Source: Streptomyces sindenensis (GTDB lineage: Bacteria; Actinomycetota; Actinomycetes; Streptomycetales; Streptomycetaceae). Taken from it: DNA of 64,000 nucleotides. The translations under genes and the position numbers were made by a program. The stretch covers positions 301,825-365,824 of the forward strand of contig NZ_BMSG01000003.1 of assembly GCF_014649035.1 (NCBI RefSeq), written 5' to 3'. This document shows positions 1 through 7,988 of this stretch, in pieces. The notes under the pieces were generated by a model. That model made no database searches. It worked only from the letters and a program-made list of their open reading frames with translations, and was not told the DNA's origin. Position 1 is the first letter of the stretch, and every line of letters starts with the position of its first letter.

Positions 1-619
1 AGTAGGAGGCGGCGACGGAGAGCCCCTCGGGCCCCGGCTCGTCCGGGAACGCCCAGCGGATCGGGTGCGTCACGGAGAACACCCAGCGCCCGCCGGGCCG
101 CAGCACCCGGTGGACTTCGCGGAAGACCCGCACCGGGTCGGCGACGAACGGCACCGCCCCGTACGCGGAGCAGGCCAGGTCGAAGGAGCCGTCCCGGAAC
201 GGCAGCCGGCCCGCGTCCGCCTCCACCAGGGGCAGGCCCTCGCCGATGCGCAGGGCGTGCTGGAGCTGGCGGTGGGAGAGGTCCAGCGCCACCGGGCGGG
301 CGCCCTGGGCGGCGAGCCAGCGCGAGCACTGGGCGGCCCCGGCCCCGACCTCCAGGACGTCGAGGCCCTTGAGGGAGGCGGCGGGCCCCAGGAGACCCGC
401 CTCGGCCTCGTCGAGCCCTTCCGGGCCCCAGACGAAGCGGTCGTCGCCCAGGAAGCCGCCGTGGTCGCTCTGGTACTCGTCGGCGTTGCGGTCCCACCAG
501 CCCCGGCTGGCCCGGCTGCTCTCGGCCTCGTCCGCCGCGCGGCGGGTGGCCTCCGGTTCCGGAGACTCTGCGGGTTCTCCGGGTTCCGGGGAGTAGGTCC
601 CGTGGATCTCTTGGCTCAT
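1..619 (-). CDS. Class I SAM-dependent methyltransferase (3' end outside window)
   Basis: Reading the minus strand from the ATG at 619 gives 206 codons that run off the left edge, so the C-terminus is missing. The first 40 residues are acidic and probably disordered. Motif I of the Rossmann-like fold, VLEVGAGAA, lies at about residues 88-96. It is followed by the acidic ribose-binding strand PVALDLS and a post-motif FREVHRVLRPGGRWVFSV typical of class I methyltransferases. The family transfers methyl from S-adenosylmethionine; the acceptor cannot be told from the sequence. The gene is transcribed divergently from rpsA, with about 410 bp between them. Confidence 0.85.
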   Translation of the reverse strand, partial: MSQEIHGTYSPEPGEPAESPEPEATRRAADEAESSRASRGWWDRNADEYQSDHGGFLGDDRFVWGPEGLDEAEAGLLGPAASLKGLDVLEVGAGAAQCSRWLAAQGARPVALDLSHRQLQHALRIGEGLPLVEADAGRLPFRDGSFDLACSAYGAVPFVADPVRVFREVHRVLRPGGRWVFSVTHPIRWAFPDEPGPEGLSVAASY

Positions 620-1030
620 CGTGCCCGTCGTTGTAGTTTGCCTTCACCCGCCGCGTGCGGTCCGTACCAGGGGGCGTGCCCCCGGGGCGTGCGGACGCGT
701 CCCCGTGGCGCCGTGCCGTGGTGTTCTCGGACCGATGTGGCCTCGGAGAACATGAGTTGCGCCGGGAATGGGGCGATGTGCCCCGGGTGTGCGCCTTCGC
801 GCATTGACCCTGTCCGGCTGCCCCCGTATGCTACAAGTTGCGCTGCGAGCCTGCGCGCCTCAGACCTAGCAGGCCGCGCTCGCGTCTGTTGCATGTCCCC
901 TCGGTTGTCGAGGCGTCTCTCCGGAAACGGATTGCGCGCTTTCCAGGCTGTCCGGCTTCTGCAGAGGCGATACGGGCTTTCGGCGTAGCAGTACCTACGA
1001 CTCTCTGTCCGTACCGGAGCCCTTTCCCAC
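620..1030. other. Intergenic region between methyltransferase gene and rpsA
   Basis: This 411-bp gap holds the rpsA promoter (804-832) and about 190 nt of untranslated leader. It also contains a 7-bp inverted repeat, TGTTCTC at 722-728 and GAGAACA at 746-752, which could be a protein-binding site for either divergent gene. I see no convincing reading frame; the open frames crossing it have no family features. Confidence 0.6.
804..832 (+). promoter_or_regulatory. Vegetative promoter of rpsA
   Basis: TTGACC at 804-809 and TATGCT at 827-832 are separated by 17 nt. This is a near-consensus HrdB-type (sigma-70) promoter and one of the best in the window. The predicted transcript starts near 839 and leaves a leader of about 190 nt before the rpsA ATG at 1031. 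A long leader would fit the autoregulation known for S1 genes in other bacteria, but I cannot identify a specific structure. Confidence 0.75.
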
Positions 1031-2545
1031 ATGACGAGCAGCACCGAGACCACCGCCACCACTCCGCAGGTTGCGGTCAACGACATCGGCGACGCGGACG
1101 CGTTCCTCGCGGCGATCGACGAGACGATCAAGTACTTCAACGACGGCGACATCGTTGACGGTGTCATCGTCAAGGTTGACCGGGACGAGGTTCTCCTCGA
1201 CATCGGTTACAAGACCGAAGGTGTCATCCCGAGCCGCGAGCTCTCGATCAAGCACGACGTCGACCCGAACGAGGTCGTCAAGGTCGGCGACGAGATCGAG
1301 GCCCTGGTCCTTCAGAAGGAGGACAAGGAAGGCCGCCTGATCCTCTCGAAGAAGCGCGCTCAGTACGAGCGTGCCTGGGGCACCATCGAGAAGATCAAGG
1401 AAGAGGACGGCATCGTCACCGGTACCGTCATCGAGGTCGTCAAGGGTGGTCTCATCCTCGACATCGGCCTCCGCGGCTTCCTCCCGGCGTCGCTCGTCGA
1501 GATGCGTCGTGTCCGCGACCTCCAGCCCTACGTGGGCAAGGAGCTCGAGGCGAAGATCATCGAGCTGGACAAGAACCGCAACAACGTGGTCCTGTCCCGC
1601 CGTGCCTGGCTCGAGCAGACCCAGTCCGAGGTTCGCCAGACGTTCCTCACCACCCTGCAGAAGGGTCAGGTCCGCTCCGGCGTCGTCTCCTCGATCGTCA
1701 ACTTCGGTGCCTTCGTGGACCTGGGTGGCGTCGACGGTCTCGTGCACGTCTCCGAGCTGTCCTGGAAGCACATCGACCACCCCTCCGAGGTTGTCGAGGT
1801 CGGCCAGGAAGTCACCGTCGAGGTCCTCGACGTCGACATGGACCGCGAGCGTGTCTCCCTGTCGCTCAAGGCGACGCAGGAAGACCCGTGGCAGCAGTTC
1901 GCCCGTACGCACCAGATTGGTCAGGTCGTCCCGGGTAAGGTCACCAAGCTCGTTCCGTTCGGTGCGTTCGTCCGCGTCGACGAGGGCATCGAGGGTCTGG
2001 TCCACATCTCCGAGCTGGCCGAGCGCCACGTGGAGATCCCGGAGCAGGTCGTCCAGGTCAACGACGAGATCTTCGTCAAGGTCATCGACATCGACCTCGA
2101 GCGTCGTCGCATCAGCCTCTCGCTGAAGCAGGCCAACGAGTCCTTCGGTGGCGACCCGGCCTCGGTCGAGTTCGACCCGACGCTGTACGGCATGGCCGCG
2201 TCGTACGACGACCAGGGCAACTACATCTACCCCGAGGGCTTCGACCCCGAGACCAACGACTGGCTCGAGGGCTTCGAGGCGCAGCGCGAGGTCTGGGAGA
2301 CCCAGTACGCCGAGGCGCAGCAGCGCTTCGAGCAGCACCAGGCCCAGGTCATCAAGTCCCGCGAGGCCGACGAGGCCGCTGCGGCCGAGGGCGCTGCGGC
2401 CCCGGCCGGCGCTGCTCCGGCCGCCTCCGGCGGCAGCGGTGGCGGCGGTTCGTACTCCTCGGAGTCGGCGGACAACTCCGGCGCCCTGGCGTCGGACGAG
2501 GCCCTTGCCGCGCTGCGCGAGAAGCTCGCGGGCGGCCAGAGCTGA
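1031..2545 (+). CDS. rpsA: 30S ribosomal protein S1
   Basis: The 504-residue protein has four S1 (OB-fold) RNA-binding repeats, starting near residues 37, 124, 211 and 296. Each carries the usual G-x-V glycine-rich strand and a GLVH(V/I)SEL-type motif; the third and fourth are the most canonical. Actinobacterial S1 proteins commonly have four repeats rather than the six of E. coli. The C-terminal 100 residues are acidic, then Ala/Gly/Ser-rich and probably disordered. S1 binds mRNA on the 30S subunit and helps initiation. The start codon has only a weak, distant purine stretch (CGGAG, about 11 nt away), as is common for rpsA. Codon use is strongly biased, as expected for high expression. Confidence 0.97.
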   Translation: MTSSTETTATTPQVAVNDIGDADAFLAAIDETIKYFNDGDIVDGVIVKVDRDEVLLDIGYKTEGVIPSRELSIKHDVDPNEVVKVGDEIEALVLQKEDKEGRLILSKKRAQYERAWGTIEKIKEEDGIVTGTVIEVVKGGLILDIGLRGFLPASLVEMRRVRDLQPYVGKELEAKIIELDKNRNNVVLSRRAWLEQTQSEVRQTFLTTLQKGQVRSGVVSSIVNFGAFVDLGGVDGLVHVSELSWKHIDHPSEVVEVGQEVTVEVLDVDMDRERVSLSLKATQEDPWQQFARTHQIGQVVPGKVTKLVPFGAFVRVDEGIEGLVHISELAERHVEIPEQVVQVNDEIFVKVIDIDLERRRISLSLKQANESFGGDPASVEFDPTLYGMAASYDDQGNYIYPEGFDPETNDWLEGFEAQREVWETQYAEAQQRFEQHQAQVIKSREADEAAAAEGAAAPAGAAPAASGGSGGGGSYSSESADNSGALASDEALAALREKLAGGQS

Positions 2546-2593
2546 CGCTCTGACCCCGGCGGCTCATCGGCTGCGGTAGCTGTAGAGAGCGGT

Positions 2594-2631
2594 GAGTGAG
2601 GCCCGTCCCCTTCGGGGGGCGGGCCTCACTC
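2594..2631 (+). terminator. Intrinsic terminator after rpsA
   Basis: A 17-bp hairpin containing one T-G wobble is closed by a TTCG tetraloop at 2611-2614 (arms 2594-2610 and 2615-2631). There is no T-run, which is usual for Streptomyces. It lies between the convergent rpsA and beta-helix genes and could end transcription in both directions. Confidence 0.85.
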
Positions 2632-2653
2632 GCGTATGCAGTCCGTCATGACG

Positions 2654-3658
2654 TCACGGCGTCACGGCGATGTTGGTCAGCCCCTTGCCGCCGGTGACGG
2701 TGTTGCTCGCGTGGACCGTGGTGGGGCAACCGGAGCTGTGGTTGGTCACGTTGATGGCGAGCTGTCTGCCGCCGGTGGCCCCGGTCAGGTCCGAGGAGTT
2801 GTTCCGGAAGACGGTGCCGCAGCCCCAGCCGCTCCGCTGCGTATGGGTCTCGTAGCCGTTGTTGGTGGTGCGCGACCCCTTGTTGCCCTCGACCAGCACG
2901 TTGTTGCCCTTCACGTCGACCCAGGAGTCGTCGTAGTTGGCGCCGGTCAGGCCGTGGCCGTCGAAGGTGTTCCCGATGATGCGGGCGCCGGTCGTGCCTT
3001 CCTTGATGTCGATGGACTCGCCGCCGACGTCCGGCCCGATGGTGTTGTTCAGGATCTGCGCGTTGTCGCTCCGGTCGGAGAGATCCCCGGCCGAACCGAC
3101 GTACACGCCCTCGCCCATACCGCGCCCGTTCTGCCCGGTGTCGTAGATCCGGGAGTTCTTCAGGACGCCGTCCCGGCTGGACCTGCGGAAGTGGACGCCC
3201 TCCATGTCGAGGTCGTGCACGGTCACCGAGTCGATCACCACCCCGTTCGCCGTGTCGGCCATGATGCCCTTCTGCCCGCCTCTGACCGTGATCCCGTGGA
3301 CCGTCCAGTACGAGGCGCCGTTCAGGTGCAGCCCGTAGCCGCCGCCCGCCGTCAGGACCGCCCTGCTGGAGCCGGTGAGGATGATCCGCGCGCCGGGGGT
3401 GCCGGGCCGGGTGGCCTTGAAATTGCCGGTGTACGTGCCGTCGGCGAGCCGGATCGTGTCGCCGGGGGAGACGGTGGTGAGCGCCGACTTGAGCTGGGCC
3501 GCGGTGCTCACCTCGATGACCGCGGCGTTCGCGGGCCCGGCACCGGTCAGGGTGAGGCCACCGGCCGCCAGGGCGGCGGCGAGCAGGACGGTGAGGGGGG
3601 GAGCGGGTGCGCATGGGGGGTGCCTTCCCGTCGAAGGGGTCCACGTGTTCTCGTACAT
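2654..3658 (-). CDS. Secreted right-handed parallel beta-helix protein (pectate-lyase-like); 5' end possibly frameshifted
   Basis: The 334-residue frame has a hydrophobic stretch LTVLLAAALAAGGLTLTGAG followed by an ANAA signal-cleavage site, so the protein is exported. The mature part consists of beta-helix coils (ITVRGG, VTVHDLDMEGVHF, NTIGPDVGGESIDIKEG), as in pectate-lyase and polysaccharide-lyase folds. The substrate is unknown. The ATG at 3658 keeps the frame open but has no ribosome-binding site, and the signal peptide then lacks a positive N-region. A better start, ATG at 3614 (reading MRTRSP) with GGGAAGG upstream, is one base out of frame because of a run of seven G at 3595-3601. An indel there is likely, so the true N-terminus is uncertain. 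Confidence 0.8.
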   Translation of the reverse strand: MYENTWTPSTGRHPPCAPAPPLTVLLAAALAAGGLTLTGAGPANAAVIEVSTAAQLKSALTTVSPGDTIRLADGTYTGNFKATRPGTPGARIILTGSSRAVLTAGGGYGLHLNGASYWTVHGITVRGGQKGIMADTANGVVIDSVTVHDLDMEGVHFRRSSRDGVLKNSRIYDTGQNGRGMGEGVYVGSAGDLSDRSDNAQILNNTIGPDVGGESIDIKEGTTGARIIGNTFDGHGLTGANYDDSWVDVKGNNVLVEGNKGSRTTNNGYETHTQRSGWGCGTVFRNNSSDLTGATGGRQLAINVTNHSSGCPTTVHASNTVTGGKGLTNIAVTP

Positions 3659-3891
3659 GAATGCGGGATGCGTGTCTGAACGTGTTGCCCAGTGACGGTA
3701 GGGGTGGCGGCGAAGTGCGTCAAGGTCTGGACCAGGATCGGCGAGGGCGGCGCCGGAAGCGGTGAAGCGGCTTCGCACCACCGGCAACTGACGCGCCGTG
3801 ACCCGCCCCCGCCGGGGAAGGGCCAGGACGCGGGGAATGCTCGTGACGCCGGTCGTGTTCTTGTCTAGGAACACGAGGAGGAGCGGTAACC

Positions 3892-4830
3892 GTGCCTGAT
3901 CCGCAGAGTTTGTACGAATGGGAGCCGAAGGGCCTGGCCGTCGTCGACATGGCGTTGGCGCAGGAGTCGGCCGGCCTGGTCATGCTCTACCACTTCGACG
4001 GCTACATCGACGCGGGTGAGACCGGCGAGCAGATCGTCGACGGCCTGCTGGAGACGCTGCCGCACCAGGTCGTCGCCCGCTTCGACCACGACCGGCTCGT
4101 CGACTACCGCGCGCGGCGCCCCCTGCTCACCTTCCGGCGCGACCGCTGGGCGTCCTTCGAAGCCCCCGCCCTGGAGGTCCGGGTCGTCCAGGACGCCACC
4201 GGAGCGCCCTTCCTGCTGTTGTCGGGCCCGGAGCCGGACGTGGAGTGGGAGCGGTTCGCCGCCGCCGTCGAGCAGATCGTCGAGCGCCTCGGCGTGCGGC
4301 TCGCGGTGAACTTCCACGGCATCCCCATGGGCGTCCCGCACACCCGCCCCGTCGGCATCACCCCGCACGGCAACCGCACCGACCTGATGCCCGGCCACCG
4401 CAGCCCCTTCGACGAGGCCCAGGTGCCCGGATCCGCCGAGGCCCTCGTGGAGTACCGGCTGATGGAGGCCGGTCACGACGTCCTCGGGGTCGCCGCCCAC
4501 GTACCGCACTACGTGGCCCGGTCCGCCTACCCGGACGCGGCGCTCACCGCACTGGAGGCGATCACCGCCGCGACCGGTCTGGTGCTGCCCGCCCTCGCGC
4601 ACTCCCTGCGGACCGAGGCGCACCGCACCCAGACGGAGATCGACCGGCAGATCGGCCAGGGCGACGAGGAGCTCGTCTCCCTCGTCGAGGGCCTTGAGCA
4701 CCAGTACGACGCCGTCGCCGGTTCCGAGACGCGCGGCAACCTCGTCGCCGAGCCCGTCGACCTGCCGTCCGCCGACGAGATCGGCCGGGAGTTCGAGCGG
4801 TTCCTCGCCGAGCGGGAGGGCGAGGGCTGA
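3892..4830 (+). CDS. PAC2 family protein
   Basis: This 312-residue protein starts with GTG behind a strong GAGGAGGAGCGG ribosome-binding site. It contains the PAC2 core: an N-terminal [19 protein letters not shown] and a central [12 protein letters not shown] loop, with a helical C-terminus. The domain is named after a proteasome-assembly chaperone. Its role in actinobacteria is not established, although these organisms have a 20S proteasome. It lies 31 bp upstream of coaE on the same strand. The family assignment is firm; the function is not. Confidence 0.88.
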   Translation: MPDPQSLYEWEPKGLAVVDMALAQESAGLVMLYHFDGYIDAGETGEQIVDGLLETLPHQVVARFDHDRLVDYRARRPLLTFRRDRWASFEAPALEVRVVQDATGAPFLLLSGPEPDVEWERFAAAVEQIVERLGVRLAVNFHGIPMGVPHTRPVGITPHGNRTDLMPGHRSPFDEAQVPGSAEALVEYRLMEAGHDVLGVAAHVPHYVARSAYPDAALTALEAITAATGLVLPALAHSLRTEAHRTQTEIDRQIGQGDEELVSLVEGLEHQYDAVAGSETRGNLVAEPVDLPSADEIGREFERFLAEREGEG

Positions 4831-4854
4831 CCGCCCGGGACCGGCCCGTAGGCT
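4827..4854 (+). promoter_or_regulatory. Candidate leaderless promoter of coaE
   Basis: CTGACC at 4827-4832 and TAGGCT at 4849-4854 are 16 nt apart. The -10 box ends 7 nt before the coaE ATG at 4862, so the transcript would start at or next to the start codon. No ribosome-binding site is visible, which agrees with a leaderless mRNA. Confidence 0.5.
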
Positions 4855-4861
4855 GCGGCCC

Positions 4862-5464
4862 ATGCTGAAAGTGGGCCTGACCGGCGGCATCGGCGCCGGC
4901 AAGAGCGAAGTGTCGCGGCTGCTCGTCTCGTACGGGGCCGTCCTCATCGACTCCGACCTGATCTCCCGCGAGGTCGTCGAGCCCGGCACGCCCGGACTCG
5001 CGGCCGTCGTCGAGGAGTTCGGGCCGGGCGTCCTGACCGCCGAAGGAACCCTGGACCGCCCGGCGCTCGGTGCGCTCGTCTTCGCCGACGACGAGCGGCG
5101 GGCCGCCCTCAACGCGATTGTCCACCCCCTGGTGGGCGCCCGCGCGGCCGAACTGGAACGGGCGGCCCCCGAGGACGCCGTCGTCGTCCACGACGTCCCC
5201 CTCCTCACCGAGAACGGGCTCGCCCCCTTCTACGACCTGGTCGTCGTCGTCGACGCCTCCGCCGAGACCCAGCTCGACCGGCTGGTGACGCTGCGCGGGA
5301 TGACGGAGGCCGACGCCCGTGCCAGGATGGCCGCCCAGGCCACCCGCGAGGAGCGCCGGGCCGTCGCCGACCTGATCGTGGACAACGACGGGCCGCGGGA
5401 GGCCCTGGAGGCCCGGGTCCGCGAGGTCTGGGACGAACTGGTCCGCAGGGCCGCCGCCCGCTGA
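4862..5464 (+). CDS. coaE: Dephospho-CoA kinase
   Basis: This 200-residue enzyme performs the last step of coenzyme A synthesis, ATP-dependent phosphorylation of the 3'-OH of dephospho-CoA. The P-loop [11 protein letters not shown] is at residues 5-15. The family motif [16 protein letters not shown], including the conserved D-x-D, follows at about residue 31, and [10 protein letters not shown] is the lid-proximal segment. Its length is normal for a single-domain CoaE. Some actinobacterial CoaE proteins carry a C-terminal UPF0157 domain; this one does not. I chose the ATG at 4862 because the reading frame upstream of it shows no family similarity and a -10 box lies just before it. Confidence 0.95.
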   Translation: MLKVGLTGGIGAGKSEVSRLLVSYGAVLIDSDLISREVVEPGTPGLAAVVEEFGPGVLTAEGTLDRPALGALVFADDERRAALNAIVHPLVGARAAELERAAPEDAVVVHDVPLLTENGLAPFYDLVVVVDASAETQLDRLVTLRGMTEADARARMAAQATREERRAVADLIVDNDGPREALEARVREVWDELVRRAAAR

Positions 5465-5590
5465 GTACGGTCGGCGCAAGCGCTCCGGCGGAACAGGTCG
5501 GCCGCGGCGGACGTTGGACCCGCGCGAGGAAGCGACGAAGCGACGAAGGACCCGCGCGAGGAGATCGCGAGGAGAGGAAGGGACGCGACC

Positions 5591-5983
5591 GTGCCCGAGA
5601 GGAACCCGGAGACCGACGTCATCGACTTCCGTGCGGCCGAGCACCTGCTCGACGCCCGGGACCCCCGGGGCGCCGTCAAGCTCCTCGACTCGGTGATCGC
5701 CGCGCACCCGGAGAACACCGCCGCCCGGCTGCTGCGGGCCCGCGCCTTCTTCGCCGCCGCCCAACTACGCGCCGCCGAGCTGGAATTCGAGCTGGTGCTG
5801 GAGCGCGAGCCGGACAACGCGTTCGCCCACTTCGCCCTGGCCCGCACCTTCGAACGGTCCGGCAACCCGGAGCGGGCGACCCGGCACTTCCGCCTGGCGG
5901 CGGCGCTGGATCCGAAGCCGGAGTACCTGCGGGCGGCGAAGTTCGACGAGCGGGACCAGCGGGGCGACGGTCCGCACCCCTGA
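5591..5983 (+). CDS. Tetratricopeptide repeat protein
   Basis: This small 130-residue protein is made almost entirely of TPR-like helix pairs: DARDPRGAVKLLDSVIAAHP, then NTAARLLRARAFFAAAQL, ERALEREPDNAFAHFALARTF-like repeats and GNPERATRHFRLAAALDP. TPR units are scaffolds for protein contacts, and no partner is evident. It starts with GTG at 5591, preceded by GAGGAAGGGA. It follows coaE by 126 bp on the same strand. Confidence 0.85.
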   Translation: MPERNPETDVIDFRAAEHLLDARDPRGAVKLLDSVIAAHPENTAARLLRARAFFAAAQLRAAELEFELVLEREPDNAFAHFALARTFERSGNPERATRHFRLAAALDPKPEYLRAAKFDERDQRGDGPHP

Positions 5984-6012
5984 CGGGCCGACGGTCCGCA
6001 TCCCTGACGGGG
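5965..6012. repeat. 24-bp tandem duplication over the stop of the TPR gene
   Basis: Two adjacent 24-bp copies (5965-5988 and 5989-6012) differ at two positions. The first contains the stop codon of the TPR gene and the second is non-coding. It looks like a simple local duplication that has extended the 3' untranslated region. Confidence 0.75.
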
Positions 6013-6057
6013 CGATGGCCGGAATCCTGCGCGAGCAGCCTGCCCGACTCCGTGCGG

Positions 6058-7245
6058 TCAGCCGGCCGCGAGGGCGGCCGATGTGCCGATCAGGGCGAGC
6101 TGACCGGGCCCGGCCCCGCGGGGCCGGGCCTCCGCCACGAAACGGGCCAGCTCGGCGCGGAGCGTGGCGGAGTCGATGCGTCTGATCGCCGGCAGGGTGG
6201 CGTCCACGATCCCGCACGCGTCGTCGAGCCGGCCGATGCCGGCCAGGGCTGTCGCCTGCCGTACCGCGAAGCGCGCCCTGGAGTTGCCGTCCGACAGGAC
6301 GGCCGGTCCGCACGCGGACGCGAAAAGATCGGCGGCCGGGCCGAAGCGGCGCAGGCCGAGCAGGCAGGATGCTTCGAGAAGGTGTGAACCGCCGTTCCCG
6401 ATGCGCGGACCCCAGTGCGGTGGACGGCCGTCGGTGTTCTCGGCGGCATGGCTCCGGAACCGCTCCAACGCGTCCCGGCAGGCCCCGGCGTCACCACGGT
6501 GCGCATGGCCCAGAGCCGCGCGCCGTGCGGCGTGGGCGCGGATCGCCGGGCCGGCCGCCGGATGCCGGGCCGCCTGATCCGCGAACCCGATCGCCGCACC
6601 GGAGTCGCCGCGGTGCTGGGCGATGAACGCCTTGCGGGTCAGGGCATACGCGGCCACCGTCTCGTCCCCGCCGTACGCACCCCAGCGGACCGCGAGATTC
6701 GTCCAGCGCAGGGCCTCCGCGGAATTTCCCGCCTCCTGCGCCATCCACCCCGTGTATTCGGCGAACTTCGACGCCAGCAACCAGATCTCGGCACGCTGCT
6801 CACCGACGGCGTGCTGACCGGTGTCCGTCAGGACGCGGATGATCGATTTGATCGAAGCGGTGACGAACCTCGGTCCGGTCGATCTGCCGATGCCCTTCAG
6901 CTCTCCCAGGACCCGCTCGTACCCGGAGACCACCGGGCCGGAGTCGACGATGCCGCCGTCCCGGGGGCCGCGGCGGCCGGACCCGGCCAGCTCGGCCAGC
7001 TCCCCGTCGGCCCCGAAGGCCGCGTCGCAGGCCGCCGCCACGGCGGGCGAAGGGTTGCGCAGCCCGCTCTCCAGATTGCAGATCTGCCCCTCGGACACGT
7101 TCGCCCGCCGGGCGACCTCACGCACACTCCAGCCGCGACGTGCCCGAAGCGTGGCGAGGACGACGCCGAAGTCGCCCGGCGGCAGCAGCGTGCCGCCGGA
7201 TTCCCCCGCCGAGGTTGTCCCCGCTGTGCGCTCCGCCGCATCCAT
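6058..7245 (-). CDS. XRE-family helix-turn-helix regulator with a helical C-terminal domain
   Basis: The 395-residue protein has a Cro/C1-type HTH at about residues 27-80: LATLRARRGWSVREVARRANVSEGQICNLESGLRNPSPAV. The rest is Ala-rich helical repeats of TPR character, such as the segments around WTNLAVRWGAYGG and FADQAARHPAAGPAIRAHAARRAALGHA. This layout is common in Streptomyces regulators that sense a ligand or partner through the repeats. A candidate -10 (TACGCT on the minus strand, 7253-7258) ends 7 nt before the ATG, so the mRNA may be leaderless. The gene is divergent from the TIR/nSTAND locus and shares its 124-bp control region. It is the obvious candidate regulator of that locus, by inference. 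Confidence 0.85.
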   Translation of the reverse strand: MDAAERTAGTTSAGESGGTLLPPGDFGVVLATLRARRGWSVREVARRANVSEGQICNLESGLRNPSPAVAAACDAAFGADGELAELAGSGRRGPRDGGIVDSGPVVSGYERVLGELKGIGRSTGPRFVTASIKSIIRVLTDTGQHAVGEQRAEIWLLASKFAEYTGWMAQEAGNSAEALRWTNLAVRWGAYGGDETVAAYALTRKAFIAQHRGDSGAAIGFADQAARHPAAGPAIRAHAARRAALGHAHRGDAGACRDALERFRSHAAENTDGRPPHWGPRIGNGGSHLLEASCLLGLRRFGPAADLFASACGPAVLSDGNSRARFAVRQATALAGIGRLDDACGIVDATLPAIRRIDSATLRAELARFVAEARPRGAGPGQLALIGTSAALAAG

Positions 7246-7252
7246 ACCCGCC

Positions 7253-7282
7253 AGCGTACGGAGACGTACGGCGGCTATTCAA
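7253..7282 (-). promoter_or_regulatory. Candidate leaderless promoter of the HTH regulator
   Basis: On the minus strand, TTGAAT (7282-7277) and TACGCT (7258-7253) are separated by 18 nt, and 7 nt separate the -10 from the ATG at 7245. The -35 falls inside the left arm of the perfect dyad at 7270-7301, so a bound repressor would block the promoter. Confidence 0.5.
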
Positions 7283-7301
7283 TCCTCGGTGAATAGCCGC
7301 C
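7270..7301. promoter_or_regulatory. Perfect 12-bp dyad, likely operator in the divergent control region
   Basis: GGCGGCTATTCA (7270-7281) and TGAATAGCCGCC (7290-7301) form perfect inverted arms around an 8-nt spacer. The dyad lies between the HTH regulator and the TIR gene. Its size (32 bp, arms centred 20 bp apart) suits a dimeric HTH protein binding one face of the DNA. The sequence supports the palindrome directly; its use as operator by the adjacent regulator is inference. Confidence 0.65.
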
Positions 7302-7369
7302 CGGGGATTGCCCCGCCCCTAGGGTGAGCACCATCCCCGCAGTCAACTCCTGCTGAAGAGAGGGAAATT

Positions 7370-7978
7370 GTGCCGCGCGTATTCCTCAGCTTTCGTAAAC
7401 GGGATTCCCGGTGGATGCGGGAGCGCGTCTATCGCGCGCTGTCCGACCGCCTGGGGGCCGAGGAGGTCTTCAAGTCGAGCGAGTCGATCCCGCCCGGTGC
7501 CGATTTCGCCGAGGTGCTGGTGAACCAGGCCGCCGAATGCAAGCTCATGTGCGTCCTGATCGGGCCGGAGTGGCTCGACGCGCGGAACGAGGACGGTGTG
7601 CGGCTGCTGGACCGGGATCACGACTGGGTCCGTCGGGAGATCGCGACGGCTCTGCGGGCGGGAAACCGTGTGGTCCCGGTGCTCCTGGGCGACGCGACCA
7701 TGCTGCCCGGCCCCTCGGAACTGCCGGTCGAGATCGCGGAGCTGGGGCGACTCCAGTGCCTCCGGGTCCCGGAGACCCATCTGCCGGACGGGCTGGAGCA
7801 GTTGGGCGACGCGCTGACGGCGCTCCTGACCGGTGCCGCCACCGACTCCGCCACCGGCCCCGGGCCGGGCACGACGCCGGCCGGGGAACCCGGCCCGCCC
7901 ACGACCATGACGGCCCATGTGTCCGGCGGCGGCAGCGCCTACCAGGCGGCCCGTGACCAGACGATCAACCTGACGTGA
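7370..7978 (+). CDS. TIR-domain protein with C-terminal GGGSxYQAxRD tag
   Basis: The 202-residue protein begins with box 1 of the TIR fold, PRVFLSFRKRD (residues 2-12). It continues with the BB-loop region SIPPGADF, the strand CKLMCVLIGPEWL, and helix C DWVRREIATAL, whose Glu90 occupies the position of the catalytic glutamate in NAD-cleaving TIR domains. RVVPVLL is the next strand. After about residue 140 comes a Pro/Thr/Gly-rich linker and the terminal tag GGGSAYQAARDQTIN (about 186-200). TIR domains in bacterial defence usually degrade NAD or make signalling nucleotides. Start is GTG after GAGAGGGAAATT. It is followed 10 nt later by the pseudokinase gene. Effector function is inferred. Confidence 0.9.
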   Translation: MPRVFLSFRKRDSRWMRERVYRALSDRLGAEEVFKSSESIPPGADFAEVLVNQAAECKLMCVLIGPEWLDARNEDGVRLLDRDHDWVRREIATALRAGNRVVPVLLGDATMLPGPSELPVEIAELGRLQCLRVPETHLPDGLEQLGDALTALLTGAATDSATGPGPGTTPAGEPGPPTTMTAHVSGGGSAYQAARDQTINLT

Positions 7979-7988
7979 GGGGCTGACG

